Origin: DASVVT01 sp036386415
GTDB taxonomy: Bacteria; Acidobacteriota; Blastocatellia; Pyrinomonadales; Pyrinomonadaceae
DNA length: 37,957 nucleotides
NCBI GenBank assembly: GCA_036386415.1
Contig: DASVVT010000087.1
Coordinates: forward strand, 1 to 37,957
Reading direction: 5' to 3'
The translations under genes and the position numbers were made by a program. Below the pieces are notes generated by a model. The model was not told where the DNA came from, did no database searches, and worked only from the letters and a program-made list of their open reading frames with translations. Within the stretch, counting starts at the first letter, position 1; every line of letters starts with the position of its first letter. Positions 22,447-30,154 of this stretch are shown here, piece by piece.

Positions 22447-23735
22447 TCTTTTAACGCTAGCTCGACCTGTAGTTGATGACGTTCGCGCTTGCGCCGCACG
22501 CGCCTGCGTGTCTCCTCGTCCAATGGTTGAAGGAGCGCGAAAGTGATGTTGACCGGCTGGTAATTATCCGTCCTGGCGCTTGAGACGTAACGCGCGAGCG
22601 CGCCCATGGCGCTTTTCGGCGGCGCTTCTTGCAGCTCAAGCCCGAGGCTCAGACGCGCCGCATTCAGACCCGCAAGCCAGCCTGTCGCGACCGATTCCAC
22701 GTAGCCTTCGACGCCGCTGATCTGTCCCGCGAAAAAGATCAGTGGATGCTCGCGCATCTGCATCGTGGGGCAGAGCACGCGCGGCGCGCGTATGTAAGTA
22801 TTACGATGAATCTGACCGTACTGCAAGAACTCAGCCTGCTCCAGTCCCGGAATCAAACGGAGCACGCGCGCCTGCTCGCCAAAGCGCAGGTGATTCTGAA
22901 AGCCGACGAGACTGTAGGCGTCGGCCATCAAATTCTCCTGTCGCAGTTGGACGGCGGCGTAGGGCTCGCGCCCTGTGCGCGGGTCGCGCAGGCCGACGGG
23001 CTTCATAGGCCCGAAGCGCAAGGTATCGACCCCGCGCCGCGCCATCTCTTCGATAGGCAGGCACGCCTCGAACCAGCGTGTCTCCTCGAAGCGGTGCAGC
23101 GGCACGCTCTTGGCTTCGACGAGCGCCTGATAGAAGCGTGCGTACTGCTCCTCGTCAAACGGGCAGTTTAAATAATCGTCGCCGCCCTTGTCGTAACGCG
23201 CCGCGCGAAATGCGACCGCCTGGTCAACCGAATCGGCGGAGACAATCGGCGCAATCGCGTCGTAGAAGTAGAGCTGTTCGTCACCCGTCAGGCGTATGAT
23301 CTCATTGGTCAGAGCGTCAGAGCATAAAGGCCCTGCGGCGATGATCGTGATCGTCCCAACGGGTAAGCGCGTCACCTCTTCGCGCAAGAGAGTGATACGA
23401 GGGTGCGCCTCGATCCGCTCTGTGATGAAGTCTGCGAAGAGAGCGCGATCAACCGCGAGCGCCGCGCCAGCCGGAACGCGCGTCTCTCGCGCCGCTTCCA
23501 TGACGAGCGAGCCTGCCCGACGCAGCTCTTCTTTGAGCAGGTAGGGAGCAGTCCCAGGCTCATCAGATTTGAGCGAATTCGAGCAGACGATCTCCGCGAG
23601 CTTGTCTGTGCGGTGCGCGGGCGTCTGGCGCACTGGGCGCATCTCAAAGAGACGCACACGCGCGCCTGCCTCAGCCGCCTGCCATGCGGCCTCCACTCCC
23701 GCGAGCCCTCCACCGATAACAACTACGTCATCCAT
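22383..23735 (-). CDS. trmFO: Folate-dependent tRNA (uracil-54-C5)-methyltransferase
   Basis: 450 residues. TrmFO makes ribothymidine at position 54 of tRNA using methylenetetrahydrofolate and FADH2. Seen: FAD-binding VVIGGGLAGVEAAWQ (G8-G13), FEMRPVRQTPAHRTD, EIVCSNSLKSDEPGTAPYLL with C51, NCPFDEEQYARFYQAL, RWFEACLPIEEMARRG with the second conserved Cys, DTLRFGPMKPVGL and PTMQMREHPLIFFAGQISG followed by VEGYVESVATG. Length matches the family. The downstream VWA gene overlaps its end. No promoter is evident between it and 24094. Confidence 0.96.
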   Translation of the reverse strand: MDDVVVIGGGLAGVEAAWQAAEAGARVRLFEMRPVRQTPAHRTDKLAEIVCSNSLKSDEPGTAPYLLKEELRRAGSLVMEAARETRVPAGAALAVDRALFADFITERIEAHPRITLLREEVTRLPVGTITIIAAGPLCSDALTNEIIRLTGDEQLYFYDAIAPIVSADSVDQAVAFRAARYDKGGDDYLNCPFDEEQYARFYQALVEAKSVPLHRFEETRWFEACLPIEEMARRGVDTLRFGPMKPVGLRDPRTGREPYAAVQLRQENLMADAYSLVGFQNHLRFGEQARVLRLIPGLEQAEFLQYGQIHRNTYIRAPRVLCPTMQMREHPLIFFAGQISGVEGYVESVATGWLAGLNAARLSLGLELQEAPPKSAMGALARYVSSARTDNYQPVNITFALLQPLDEETRRRVRRKRERHQLQVELALKEWDTWIHTIHDRKGTPLVAVG

Positions 23736-24093
23736 ATTGATACGAAAAGAGAGATTGTGCTGTCCCTTCCGAACTCAAGCATCCGAAAATCCGAGCTTCT
23801 CAAATTTGAAATCTGAAATTCTCAAAGCTCCAACTGCAATTACAGTTTTGAGACCTGAGGCCACAAATTGGTTGCGCCCGAGGCCATTCTTTCGTCTTAA
23901 CGTCCGCCTCGTGGCTCAGGCTTTTGTCGGCACGCATATGATGCGGCGCGTCGTCCCCTGAACCATCTCGTGACTTGCAGCGAGGGTTAAAACTATTTTC
24001 ATAATTGGAGCAGAAATCCCGTAGGAGATATCGGCCCGAAAAGATGGCGCTCACATGATAACTGATTTTCCCCCGTGCAGAAACCAAGTCAAA
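23736..24093. other. Intergenic region without recognised genes
   Basis: No frame in this stretch looks coding on either strand. Near 23784-23832 there are repeated TTCTCAAA/TTTGAAAT words that pair weakly. The promoter of trmFO should be in the first 200 bases but no good box pair is seen. Confidence 0.5.
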
Positions 24094-24123
24094 GGGCGAC
24101 GAACCTGATCGCGTTCGTCGCCC
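24094..24123 (-). terminator. Hairpin downstream of the small acidic protein gene
   Basis: GGGCGACGAAC (24094-24104) and GTTCGTCGCCC (24113-24123) form a perfect 11-bp GC-rich stem with an 8-base loop, 35 bases after the stop at 24159. On the minus strand only TTT follows, so termination may be Rho-assisted. Confidence 0.6.
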
Positions 24124-24158
24124 CACTCATGATCATCCTCTTCCGGCGAGAGGGAATC

Positions 24159-24356
24159 TCAGGATGGCTGCCCCTCCGTCGTCTTATCTGAGTCGGGCGG
24201 CTGTGGCACGTCCGCATCCATTGCCGCCGCCGACTCCTGTTCGGCTTCCAATTCTTTTTCCTGATTATCCCTGGCCTGCCCCTTTTCCGCCGCCCCCGAC
24301 GTTTCACTGTCGCGCTGCGGCGCTTGAGCGTCTCCCTGTCCACTTTGCTGTGCCAT
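24159..24356 (-). CDS. Small acidic, probably disordered protein
   Basis: 65 residues from the ATG at 24356, which has AAGGAG 9 bases upstream. Composition is Gln/Glu/Asp/Ala/Ser-rich with no hydrophobic core (for example DNQEKELEAEQESAAAMDAD). A longer frame extends upstream to 24632 but reads through the basic-protein gene and is an artefact. It begins 31 bases after the stop of the Lys/Ala-rich protein gene, so the two are likely one operon; opposite charges suggest, but do not show, that the products interact. Family not recognised. Confidence 0.6.
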   Translation of the reverse strand: MAQQSGQGDAQAPQRDSETSGAAEKGQARDNQEKELEAEQESAAAMDADVPQPPDSDKTTEGQPS

Positions 24357-24387
24357 GCTGTTTAGCTCCTTCTTGATGATCCTGCGA

Positions 24388-25020
24388 TTAACGCCTGCCC
24401 GTGCGCTTCCGAGACGCGCTCGCCACGCTCTTCCTGCCAGCAATTTTTCTGGCGCTGCCCTTCCCGGACGTGACCTTCTTCGCGCCGCCAGCCTTTCTCG
24501 TTTGCGACTTTCCGGCTGTTGCTTTCCTGGTTGCTTTCCCGGCAGCACCCGATTTCTTCGTTCCCTTCTTCGCGCTGCCGACGGCGCTCTTCTTCGCAGT
24601 GCTCTTCTTCGCAGCGCCTTTCTTTGCGCCACCCGCTTTGTTTGCTCCCGCTTTCGCTCCCTTACGCGCTGCCGCCCTGGCGGGCGATTTGGCTGCTTTC
24701 CTGCCGCCTGCGCCTCGCGTCGAGCGCGAGCGCGAAGCCTTTGTTGGCTGCCGCTTCCCTTCCCTCTTCTCCCGTTTGCGCAGGTTCTTCTCGGCCTTCA
24801 CACGCGCATCTTCCATCATCTGCGCGATCCGTTCGGCCTCGGTTTGGGGCGCTACTGCCTCCCCTTCGCCTTCTCTCTGCTGCCGCTGCTCCTGCTGCTC
24901 CAGAAAGCGCTGGTGCTCCTCTTCAGTCAGCGCCCCCTTATTTTGCTGGAACTCAAACTCGTTGAGAAAGCCTCCGCCGATCTTATATTGATCCTGATTC
25001 TCTGCCGGGTCTTTAGGCAT
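24388..25020 (-). CDS. Histone H1-like Lys/Ala-rich DNA-binding protein
   Basis: 210 residues from the ATG at 25020 with GGAGG directly upstream; an in-frame start at 25107 would overlap the tRNA gene on the other strand. Residues 1-60 (NQDQYKIGGGFLNEFEFQQN, LTEEEHQRFLEQQEQRQQRE) are a polar, partly helical domain. Residues about 85-210 are Lys/Ala/Arg/Gly-rich with AAKKS and AKKGT-type repeats, as in bacterial histone H1-like tails, which bind DNA or RNA unspecifically. The domain order (acidic/Gln head, basic tail) is unusual for classic H1 homologues such as HctB. Divergent from tRNA-Thr(CGT). Confidence 0.75.
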   Translation of the reverse strand: MPKDPAENQDQYKIGGGFLNEFEFQQNKGALTEEEHQRFLEQQEQRQQREGEGEAVAPQTEAERIAQMMEDARVKAEKNLRKREKREGKRQPTKASRSRSTRGAGGRKAAKSPARAAARKGAKAGANKAGGAKKGAAKKSTAKKSAVGSAKKGTKKSGAAGKATRKATAGKSQTRKAGGAKKVTSGKGSARKIAGRKSVASASRKRTGRR

Positions 25021-25054
25021 CTTTCCTCCCCTCCCATGCAAGGCGAGCGACTGC

Positions 25055-25084
25055 TTGACAGCGCGCGCAGCCCCTCCGTATATT
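25055..25084 (+). promoter_or_regulatory. Strong sigma-70 promoter of tRNA-Thr(CGT)
   Basis: A perfect TTGACA (25055-25060) and TATATT (25079-25084) with an 18-base spacer; the predicted start lies about 12 bases before the tRNA. Confidence 0.8.
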
Positions 25085-25102
25085 GTTTTCTCAGCATACC
25101 AA

Positions 25103-25178
25103 GCCACCTTAGCTCAGTTGGTAGAGCAGTCGATTCGTAATCGACAGGTCTGGAGTTCGAGTCTCCAAGGTGGCTCCA
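25103..25178 (+). tRNA. tRNA-Thr (anticodon CGT)
   Basis: Acceptor GCCACCT/AGGTGGC, D arm AGCTCAGTTGGTAGAGC, anticodon stem GTCGA/TCGAC with loop TTCGTAA (anticodon CGT, reads ACG), T arm GGAGTTCGAGTCTCC, discriminator T and encoded CCA (25176-25178). Border and likely target of the second island; the integrase pseudogene is convergent to it. Confidence 0.96.
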
Positions 25179-25213
25179 CACTATTTTTGGCAGAATCAAT
25201 AACATAGAAGCTT

Positions 25214-25243
25214 AAAGCGGGCAACTGTGAGGTCGCCCGCTTT
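25214..25243 (+). terminator. Hairpin after tRNA-Thr(CGT)
   Basis: AAAGCGGGC (25214-25222) and GCCCGCTTT (25235-25243) pair over 9 bp around a 12-base loop, 35 bases after the tRNA. T-run is short (TTT). Counterpart of the hairpin at 6951-6973. Confidence 0.6.
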
Positions 25244-25247
25244 GCGT

Positions 25248-25269
25248 TTGTGTGCCTATAGTGTGCCAA
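25248..25269. repeat. 22-bp att/arm-type repeat, copy 2
   Basis: Begins TTGTGTGCCTATAG and ends TGTGCCAA: the exact reverse complement of 6921-6942. A further TTGTGTGCCA lies at 25278-25287 and overlaps the integrase stop codon. Likely integrase arm sites. Confidence 0.75.
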
Positions 25270-25274
25270 CCTTT

Positions 25275-26327
25275 CTATTGTGTGCCAGTGCGCTTGAAAA
25301 GGATGCTCTCCAGCTTTCCTGTCGCTGCTTGCTGCATGGAGGGCAAAACATGGGAGTAGGTGTCGAGCGTCAAAACGATGCTTGCATGTCCTAATCGCTC
25401 ACTGACAACTTTAGGATTTTCTCCTGCTGCTAAAAGCAGAGTCGCGCACAAGTGGCGAAGATCGTACAGTCGCAAGCTTGCTGAGAGTTTGGGGCGCTTT
25501 AAGATTGGCCGGAAATGTCGCCGGATCAGATTGCGGCGCATCAAAGGTGTTCCCTCACCAGTTGCGAACACGAAATCATATTCTGATATTGTGCGCCAGC
25601 CTTCAACCTTGCTTCAGCTTGCTGCCGCCGATGCTCAGAAAGTGCGCGCATAAGCGAAGCTAGCAAAGGGAGCGTGCGACGGCTTCTTGAAGTTTTCGGC
25701 TCATCGAAATACCAACCGCCGCCCTTACGCCATAGAACAGTACGTCGCACCATTACTGAGCTATTTTCAAAGTTTATATCTTTCCATTGCAAACCAAGAT
25801 ACTCTTCCGGGCGCATTCCAGTAACAAGAGCGAAAGTAAACAACACGCCGAAACGGTCTTGCTGTGCAGCATCTAAAAAGTGCTTTACCTCTTCAGGGGA
25901 GAGCGCCTGCATCTCTTTTCGCTCCATACGCGGTAATTCAACGGCTTCACGAAGGATTGTTCGCCAGCATATGCCACTTAACAGCCTGTTTGAGCGCAGA
26001 GGATGAGACAGCATAAAGCATCCTAATACTACGCGCAGAAAGACCAAGGCCGTAAGTTATACCTTGCTTTGGCTCCTCATCTCTCTTCAGTTTTTGGGAA
26101 ATCATGTAATTGTATAACGTCTGAATATCAAGTGGGCGCACGTCCGACAGTCGCTTACTTCCAACGGTCAGGGTCACATATCTCTTCAGTAACTCCGAAT
26201 AGTCCGCAAAGGTTCGCTCTCGCACGATGGAGACGCAAACGGTAGAAGCACGGATCAGATGCGCGGCCTTGAATCGGATGACTAAGTTGGGGATGCCAGA
26301 GAGCTGTGCCGTGTGAGAGAAGCTCAA
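25275..26327 (-). pseudogene. Frameshifted tyrosine integrase of a tRNA-Thr element
   Basis: Three overlapping minus-strand frames together give most of one phage-type integrase. N part (about 25947-26327): TFADYSELLKRYVTLTVGSK, RLSDVRPLDIQTLYNYM, SARSIRMLYAVSSSALKQAV, a core-binding domain. Middle (about 25541-25950): LSPEEVKHFLDAAQQDRFGV and TGMRPEEYLGLQWKDI with the first catalytic Arg. C part (25275-25571): LYDLRHLCATLLLAAGENPK, LGHASIVLTLDTYSHVLPSM with His and the Tyr nucleophile. Two frameshifts (about 25545-25570 and 25950-26045) separate them and the usual AP2-like N-terminal arm-binding domain is missing. The stop codon overlaps a GTGTGCC repeat near the tRNA, typical of integrases inserted at tRNA 3' ends. 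Confidence 0.85.
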
Positions 26328-26412
26328 TCAGGTAAGAGTTTGTTCACTCGCTTGATTTGTGCAACAACGCCCCCGCCGCCGAAATACACAGCCACCATCA
26401 CCTAACCGCATC

Positions 26413-27120
26413 TCATCGCTTATTCCATTCATACTCATCCCAGTCTGTTTCCTCCCCCTCAGTAATCATCTTTAGGTCACGCTCTACTCTTTGCTTATAA
26501 TATGCCTCGGTGGTTAACTCCGGGCGGAAGTACCACGAGAATAGCTCCTCCGCGGTCGCCGGGAATCTATCCGCCTCCCAGGCCCCGTCCTTCGAGAAGA
26601 TAAAGCCTTCCGTCAGTTGGGCCACAGCGCCAGCAACCAAGCCGTACGCAAGACCGACTACTCCCCCTGTATGCTTCTCCTTCCCGAACTGCCAATAATA
26701 CCTGTTCTTCAGACACCACTCGATAAGCTCCCGCTTTGGGGCCGCTCGCTCATTAGTGCTTATCTGCTCATCCCAGAATCCTAGCTCAGACTCATCCACC
26801 TTACGCTTTCGCCCCGTGAACCCGCCAAAAGTTGCGGCTCGATTACGTCCACAAAAAGCTGCGACTGCAAACCACGCGTACGTGCCATTCGAGTCATCCC
26901 ACACTGCCGGCAGTCGAGGGTCGAAAGGCACCGGCTCATCATACTGGCCGTAACCTAATCCGACCTCAACCGTTGGCACGACCTTCCATCCCTTCGATCC
27001 AACGAAGACTATTCCGTAATCAGTCAGGAATTCACGCAACTTTGCAGTAGAGAGCGTAAGGATCTGCTCGAATGTAGGCACTTCTACAAGCCTCGGATAT
27101 ACGTTGATAGTGGTATTCAT
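26413..27120 (-). CDS. Hypothetical protein of the second cassette island
   Basis: 235 residues; GGAGGAAC 10 bases before the ATG at 27120. No signal peptide or membrane segment. Aromatic-rich with EVGLGYGQYDEPVPFDPRLP, GTYAWFAVAAFCGRNRAATF, NRYYWQFGKEKHTGGVVGLA and an acidic end EETDWDEYEWNKR. I do not recognise the family. It starts 65 bases after the attC site 27185-27294, as a cassette gene would, but no attC can be seen after its stop; that end (26324-26412) joins the broken integrase, so its attC was probably lost. Possibly intact but stranded. Confidence 0.65.
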   Translation of the reverse strand: MNTTINVYPRLVEVPTFEQILTLSTAKLREFLTDYGIVFVGSKGWKVVPTVEVGLGYGQYDEPVPFDPRLPAVWDDSNGTYAWFAVAAFCGRNRAATFGGFTGRKRKVDESELGFWDEQISTNERAAPKRELIEWCLKNRYYWQFGKEKHTGGVVGLAYGLVAGAVAQLTEGFIFSKDGAWEADRFPATAEELFSWYFRPELTTEAYYKQRVERDLKMITEGEETDWDEYEWNKR

Positions 27121-27184
27121 TTTGCAAGTTCCTCCATTACCGTCATCGTAATTCGTAATACTCCGTAAGTGCTTATGCGAAGCG

Positions 27185-27294
27185 GCCTAACGCTCGGATT
27201 AACCCGCCGCGAGCGAGCAGCATCCAATTTACATCGCAAGGAAAGATGATGGAAGCCATGCTATCGAGCGGTCGGGTTGAATGAGTTGTTATGC
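27185..27294 (-). other. attC recombination site
   Basis: 110 bases. Left end GCCTAAC (27185-27191) then GCTCGGATTAACCCGCCGCG; right end GCGGTCGGGTTGAATGAGTT with GTTATGC (27288-27294). AACCCGCCGC pairs with GCGGTCGGGTT with one bulge. The cassette gene stop lies only one base away (27296-27298). The inner ATGCTATCGAG word is also found beside the orphan half-site at 3259. Confidence 0.88.
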
Positions 27295-27295
27295 G

Positions 27296-27805
27296 TCAGT
27301 TCGGCGAAGATGGTGGACGCACATTAGATCGAACCTTCTCCTTTGATGAAGGTATTGGAGGTACTATTGATCGAACGGCCTCAAGTGAATGTACTTTCCA
27401 TACACCATTTTCGTTTACAACATTGTAAGTAATACCAGGCTGTCCTTTAGAGGCTACGGATACAACGCCTCTTGCGTCATCGCCATTAAAGCTATATCTC
27501 AAAGCTTTGCGCTTATAAACTCCTAATCCCCCATGTAAGAATTTGATCTCTTCTCTACGGATTCTCTGCCAATCCTGATTATCAAAAGGATATTTTTTCA
27601 GATCCTCTAATGACCAGACCGACTTGTATAAATTGAAATCAGATGTCTCAACGGCTTTAAGTAGATTGTAGACAGGTATGGCTTGTGCTAAGACATCTGA
27701 AGGAATCCTTTCCTTAGTTTGAGCAATTTGAGCCGAGCTTTTTCCGATAAGGCTTCCAGACAACATAAGCAATATAGCCAGAGTAAGCACGATAAGATTT
27801 CGCAT
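27296..27805 (-). CDS. Secreted hypothetical cassette protein
   Basis: 169 residues from the ATG at 27805 with GGAG 8 bases before; a GTG three codons upstream (27814) is an alternative. Signal peptide RNLIVLTLAILLMLSGSLIG, cut near SSAQ. The mature part has IPVYNLLKAVETSDFNLYKS, WSLEDLKKYPFDNQDWQRIR and a beta-rich end (GITYNVVNENGVWKVHSLEA), which recalls SnoaL/NTF2-like or DUF4878-type secreted folds, a tentative match. The stop codon is one base from attC. A TATAAT lies 24 bases upstream of the ATG at 27829-27834, so this cassette appears to carry its own promoter. Confidence 0.8.
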   Translation of the reverse strand: MRNLIVLTLAILLMLSGSLIGKSSAQIAQTKERIPSDVLAQAIPVYNLLKAVETSDFNLYKSVWSLEDLKKYPFDNQDWQRIRREEIKFLHGGLGVYKRKALRYSFNGDDARGVVSVASKGQPGITYNVVNENGVWKVHSLEAVRSIVPPIPSSKEKVRSNVRPPSSPN

Positions 27806-27828
27806 AAAATTCACTCCGTTAATCCTAT

Positions 27829-27834
27829 ATTATA
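27829..27834 (-). promoter_or_regulatory. -10 box of the cassette gene at 27296
   Basis: On the reverse strand GTGTATAATATAGG holds a perfect TATAAT about 25 bases before the start codon. The -35 region (about 27852-27857, AT-rich) is weak. It lies between the 62-bp inverted repeat and the gene. Confidence 0.5.
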
Positions 27835-27859
27835 CACGAGTGCAGACGCATAATTATTA

Positions 27860-27921
27860 TTAGACCGCGTGACGCGGTATTTTACGTGATTTTACGACTT
27901 TTACCGCATCCTGCGGTCTAA
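27860..27921. repeat. 62-bp inverted repeat upstream of the second cassette gene
   Basis: Outer arms TTAGACCGCGTGACGCGGTA (27860-27879) and TACCGCATCCTGCGGTCTAA (27902-27921) are complementary with four mismatches; each arm is itself a small hairpin. Same architecture, ends and inner TTTTAC words as 6522-6584. No other copy is seen in the window. Confidence 0.82.
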
Positions 27922-28056
27922 TCACTCAGCCATTTTTAACTAGACTGCTGATTCTTTCGTTTTGGTCGTCGACGTATAACACGCGGCAATCGCGTTAATC
28001 CAACAAACTTTTATCTGAGAAAGCTGACAGTTCAATGATGCTTAGGTGGTACGGTC

Positions 28057-28065
28057 TGTTATAAT
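28057..28065 (+). promoter_or_regulatory. Extended -10 promoter of the Gly/Arg-rich secreted protein
   Basis: TGTTATAAT: a perfect TATAAT (28060-28065) with an extended TGn element. No good -35, as is usual for extended -10 promoters. About 65 bases of leader before the ribosome site GGAGG (28123-28127). Confidence 0.65.
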
Positions 28066-28135
28066 GACATTCTCTCCCCTTTGCCCCACCCGACACAACG
28101 TAACATTTTAGGAAATTTGATTGGAGGGAAAGATC

Positions 28136-28762
28136 ATGCAAGGGAAATTGAGGGTATTTATTGTTGTCGCGTTGGCGTGTCTATTTCTGGTTGGGGCGCA
28201 GACCATAGCCTCAGCGCAAGGGCGTGGTGGCGGCGGTGGTCGCGGTGGTCATGGCTCAGGTGGTATGGGTCATCCGAGCCGAGGAAGACCGAGCGGAGCT
28301 GGCGTAGACCGTGGCATCAATACTTCTTCCGATAGATCAAGAGGGCGTGCAGACAGGGGGCGCGATACGGCTTCCGAACGGTCTGCCGGTCGGTCTGACG
28401 AGGGACTGGAGCGCGCACGATTGCAACGCGAAAACGCCCGCCGCGCGGATGAGGAGCTTCGAGATCATCCGGGGATGGCGGAGAGACTGCATGTGACGGC
28501 AAACGACCTGAGAGACGGCTACCGGGCGGCACTCGCTGCCAATCCCGATTTGAAGTTCGGCCAGTACGTCGCAGCCACACGACTCGCGGCTAATCTGGGC
28601 ACGAGACACCCGAATGTAACCAGAGCAGCGATCCTTGCTGGTCTGGCAGAAGGCCGGAGCATCGGACAGACACTTCATGACCTGGGGCTACGTGAGCGTG
28701 ATGCGAAGGAAGCCAGAAAGCAGGTCGAGCGCGAGATAAAAGAGGCTCGGCGTAGGTTGTAA
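28136..28762 (+). CDS. Secreted Gly/Arg-rich hypothetical protein
   Basis: 208 residues from the ATG at 28136, 8 bases after GGAGG; a TTG at 28121 is the only upstream alternative and lies in the ribosome site. Signal peptide VFIVVALACLFLVGAQTIAS (cut near SAQ). Then a Gly/Arg stretch (about 25-50), an Arg/Asp/Ser repeat region (SDRSRGRADRGRDTASERSA), and a conserved-looking helical C-half (DLRDGYRAALAANPDLKFGQ, YVAATRLAANLGTRHPNVTR, SIGQTLHDLGLRERDAKEAR). The first parts are low-complexity. Similar secreted proteins occur in Acidobacteriota; function unknown. Followed by a clear terminator, so monocistronic. Confidence 0.8.
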   Translation: MQGKLRVFIVVALACLFLVGAQTIASAQGRGGGGGRGGHGSGGMGHPSRGRPSGAGVDRGINTSSDRSRGRADRGRDTASERSAGRSDEGLERARLQRENARRADEELRDHPGMAERLHVTANDLRDGYRAALAANPDLKFGQYVAATRLAANLGTRHPNVTRAAILAGLAEGRSIGQTLHDLGLRERDAKEARKQVEREIKEARRRL

Positions 28763-28788
28763 AGATTGCTCAGCCGAAGCAAACATGG

Positions 28789-28825
28789 GAGCGGGCGGAC
28801 ACCTGTTGGTTCGCCCGCTCTTTTT
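28789..28825 (+). terminator. Rho-independent terminator
   Basis: GAGCGGGCG (28789-28797) and CGCCCGCTC (28812-28820) form a 9-bp GC-rich stem followed by TTTTT. It lies 27 bases after the stop at 28762. Confidence 0.85.
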
Positions 28826-29006
28826 GTCTACAGAAGAAGAGGATAAGACGCCGGAGGACGCAGAGGATGAGGCGCAAAGATTGCGAGGAAGTAACCCCTC
28901 TGCCGGTTCTTTGCGTCTATAGTTTCACCCTCTATGCCATGGCGGACACCCTGATAATCCTTCTACAGGAATACAAATTGGCGCCTGCAACTCGGATTTT
29001 AGTTAA

Positions 29007-29023
29007 TGCATCTTAAATATGCA
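29007..29023. promoter_or_regulatory. Possible MarR-type operator
   Basis: TGCAT (29007-29011) and ATGCA (29019-29023) frame a 7-base AT-rich centre, a 17-bp dyad 26 bases before the MarR start. MarR regulators usually bind 16-20 bp dyads over their own promoter. No other support. Confidence 0.35.
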
Positions 29024-29048
29024 GCCGGATAAAGGAGCGTATTATGGG

Positions 29049-29552
29049 ATGGTCGGTGTAAGCGGTACGAAAGCGGAGGAAGTCTTAAACAGTTTTGCCG
29101 AAGTTATGTCAAAGCTGTTGATCGAGCAATACCAGCAGCACCTGGCCGCGCTTGATCTGACCTTGCTGCAAGCACAGGTCTTGAGGGTGCTGCGGCGAGG
29201 TCCCGTTCTAACGGGGCGACTGGCGGCGGAGTTGCGCATCACAGCGCCTGCGATCACGCAGTTGACAGACCGCCTCATACGCAAGGGGCTCATCGAGCGC
29301 CAGGCGGCAGCCGATGACAGGCGCTGCGTGGTGGTGGCTCTTTCGGCCAAAGGTAAACGGCTGGTGGAGCAGTTCCGCAGGCAGCGCAGCGACATCTTCA
29401 GTGGCGCGCTCCGCTACCTGAGCGATGATGAACAGGCGCGGGTGGCGGAGGGATTGAGCAAAGTTATAGAGGCTCTTGAGAGGTACGAATCGGAATCTAG
29501 TCGAAAGCCGAAGGGAGCCGGTGCAAGACCGAAGAAAACGGTCGTTCAGTAG
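29049..29552 (+). CDS. MarR-family transcriptional regulator
   Basis: 167 residues from the ATG at 29049; AAGGAG lies 11 bases upstream. An in-frame ATG at 29019 adds ten residues but lacks a ribosome site and falls in the operator-like dyad. Dimerisation helix FAEVMSKLLIEQYQQHL, recognition region GRLAAELRITAPAITQLTDR, and wing LIERQAAADDRRCVVVALSA are typical for MarR. The C-terminus is Arg/Lys-rich (SSRKPKGAGARPKKTVVQ). The BON-domain gene follows 41 bases later, so it is the likely co-regulated target. Ligand unknown. Confidence 0.9.
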   Translation: MVGVSGTKAEEVLNSFAEVMSKLLIEQYQQHLAALDLTLLQAQVLRVLRRGPVLTGRLAAELRITAPAITQLTDRLIRKGLIERQAAADDRRCVVVALSAKGKRLVEQFRRQRSDIFSGALRYLSDDEQARVAEGLSKVIEALERYESESSRKPKGAGARPKKTVVQ

Positions 29553-29593
29553 TTATCAAGGAAGAGTGGTAAACAAGAAGGGTGAAAGAGAAG

Positions 29594-30154
29594 ATGAATA
29601 CGATTAAGAATAAACTGGTCGCGCTTGCAGCCATGCTTGCGATTGCGACTTCAGCGGCTGTAGCCGCTCCGAAAGCTACAGATCAAAAGGGCGATCAGCC
29701 GGTCGCCGAGCAGGTTCGTCACCAGTTGTTGAAGCTGCCCTACTACGGCATCTTCGATAACCTGGCTTACAAGGTTGAAGGCGGCACGGTGACGCTCTAC
29801 GGTCAGGTCGTCCGACCCATCACGCGTAGCGACGCCGCCACAGTCGTCAAACGAATCAAGGGTGTCGAGCAGGTCATTAACAACATAGATGTCCTGCCGG
29901 CCTCGTCCTTCGACGACGCGATCCGCGCACGCACCGTTCGTGAGCTGTATCGCATGGGCTCTTTGTATCGCTACACGAGAGGCGTGCATCCTTCGCTGCA
30001 CATCATCGTGCGCGGCGGTCACGTGACGCTCGAAGGTGTGGTCGCGACCAAAACGGACAAGCAGTTGGCATATCTGGCGGCGAGCCGTGTGCCGGGGGTC
30101 TTCTCGGTGACGAACAATCTTCGCGCCGAGCGTGGTGAAAGCGTGGCCTATTAA
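29594..30154 (+). CDS. Periplasmic protein with two BON domains
   Basis: 186 residues. The ATG at 29594 starts a signal peptide (KLVALAAMLAIATSAAVAAP); a GTG four codons earlier is an alternative. BON 1 covers about 38-100 (AEQVRHQLLKLPYYGIFDNL, VEGGTVTLYGQVVRPITRSD, VKRIKGVEQVINNIDVLP) and BON 2 about 105-180 (IIVRGGHVTLEGVVATKTDK, PGVFSVTNNLRAE). BON proteins such as OsmY protect or organise the outer membrane, probably by phospholipid binding. It lies between the MarR gene and a PilZ-like gene on the same strand. Confidence 0.9.
   Translation: MNTIKNKLVALAAMLAIATSAAVAAPKATDQKGDQPVAEQVRHQLLKLPYYGIFDNLAYKVEGGTVTLYGQVVRPITRSDAATVVKRIKGVEQVINNIDVLPASSFDDAIRARTVRELYRMGSLYRYTRGVHPSLHIIVRGGHVTLEGVVATKTDKQLAYLAASRVPGVFSVTNNLRAERGESVAY

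Noticed and set aside
24355..25140. 261-codon plus-strand frame rich in Leu/Ser/Arg
   Set aside because: Antisense to the Lys/Ala-rich histone-like gene, which has a ribosome site and a sensible start.
26324..26398. 24-codon minus-strand frame (MVAVYFGGGGVVAQIKRVNK)
   Set aside because: Looks like a gene tail but is too short to place; may be debris at the junction between the cassette gene and the integrase.
26330..26412. Possible attC after the gene at 26413
   Set aside because: It contains CCTAACCGC but no matching TTGAATGAGTTG half and no offset complementary arms.
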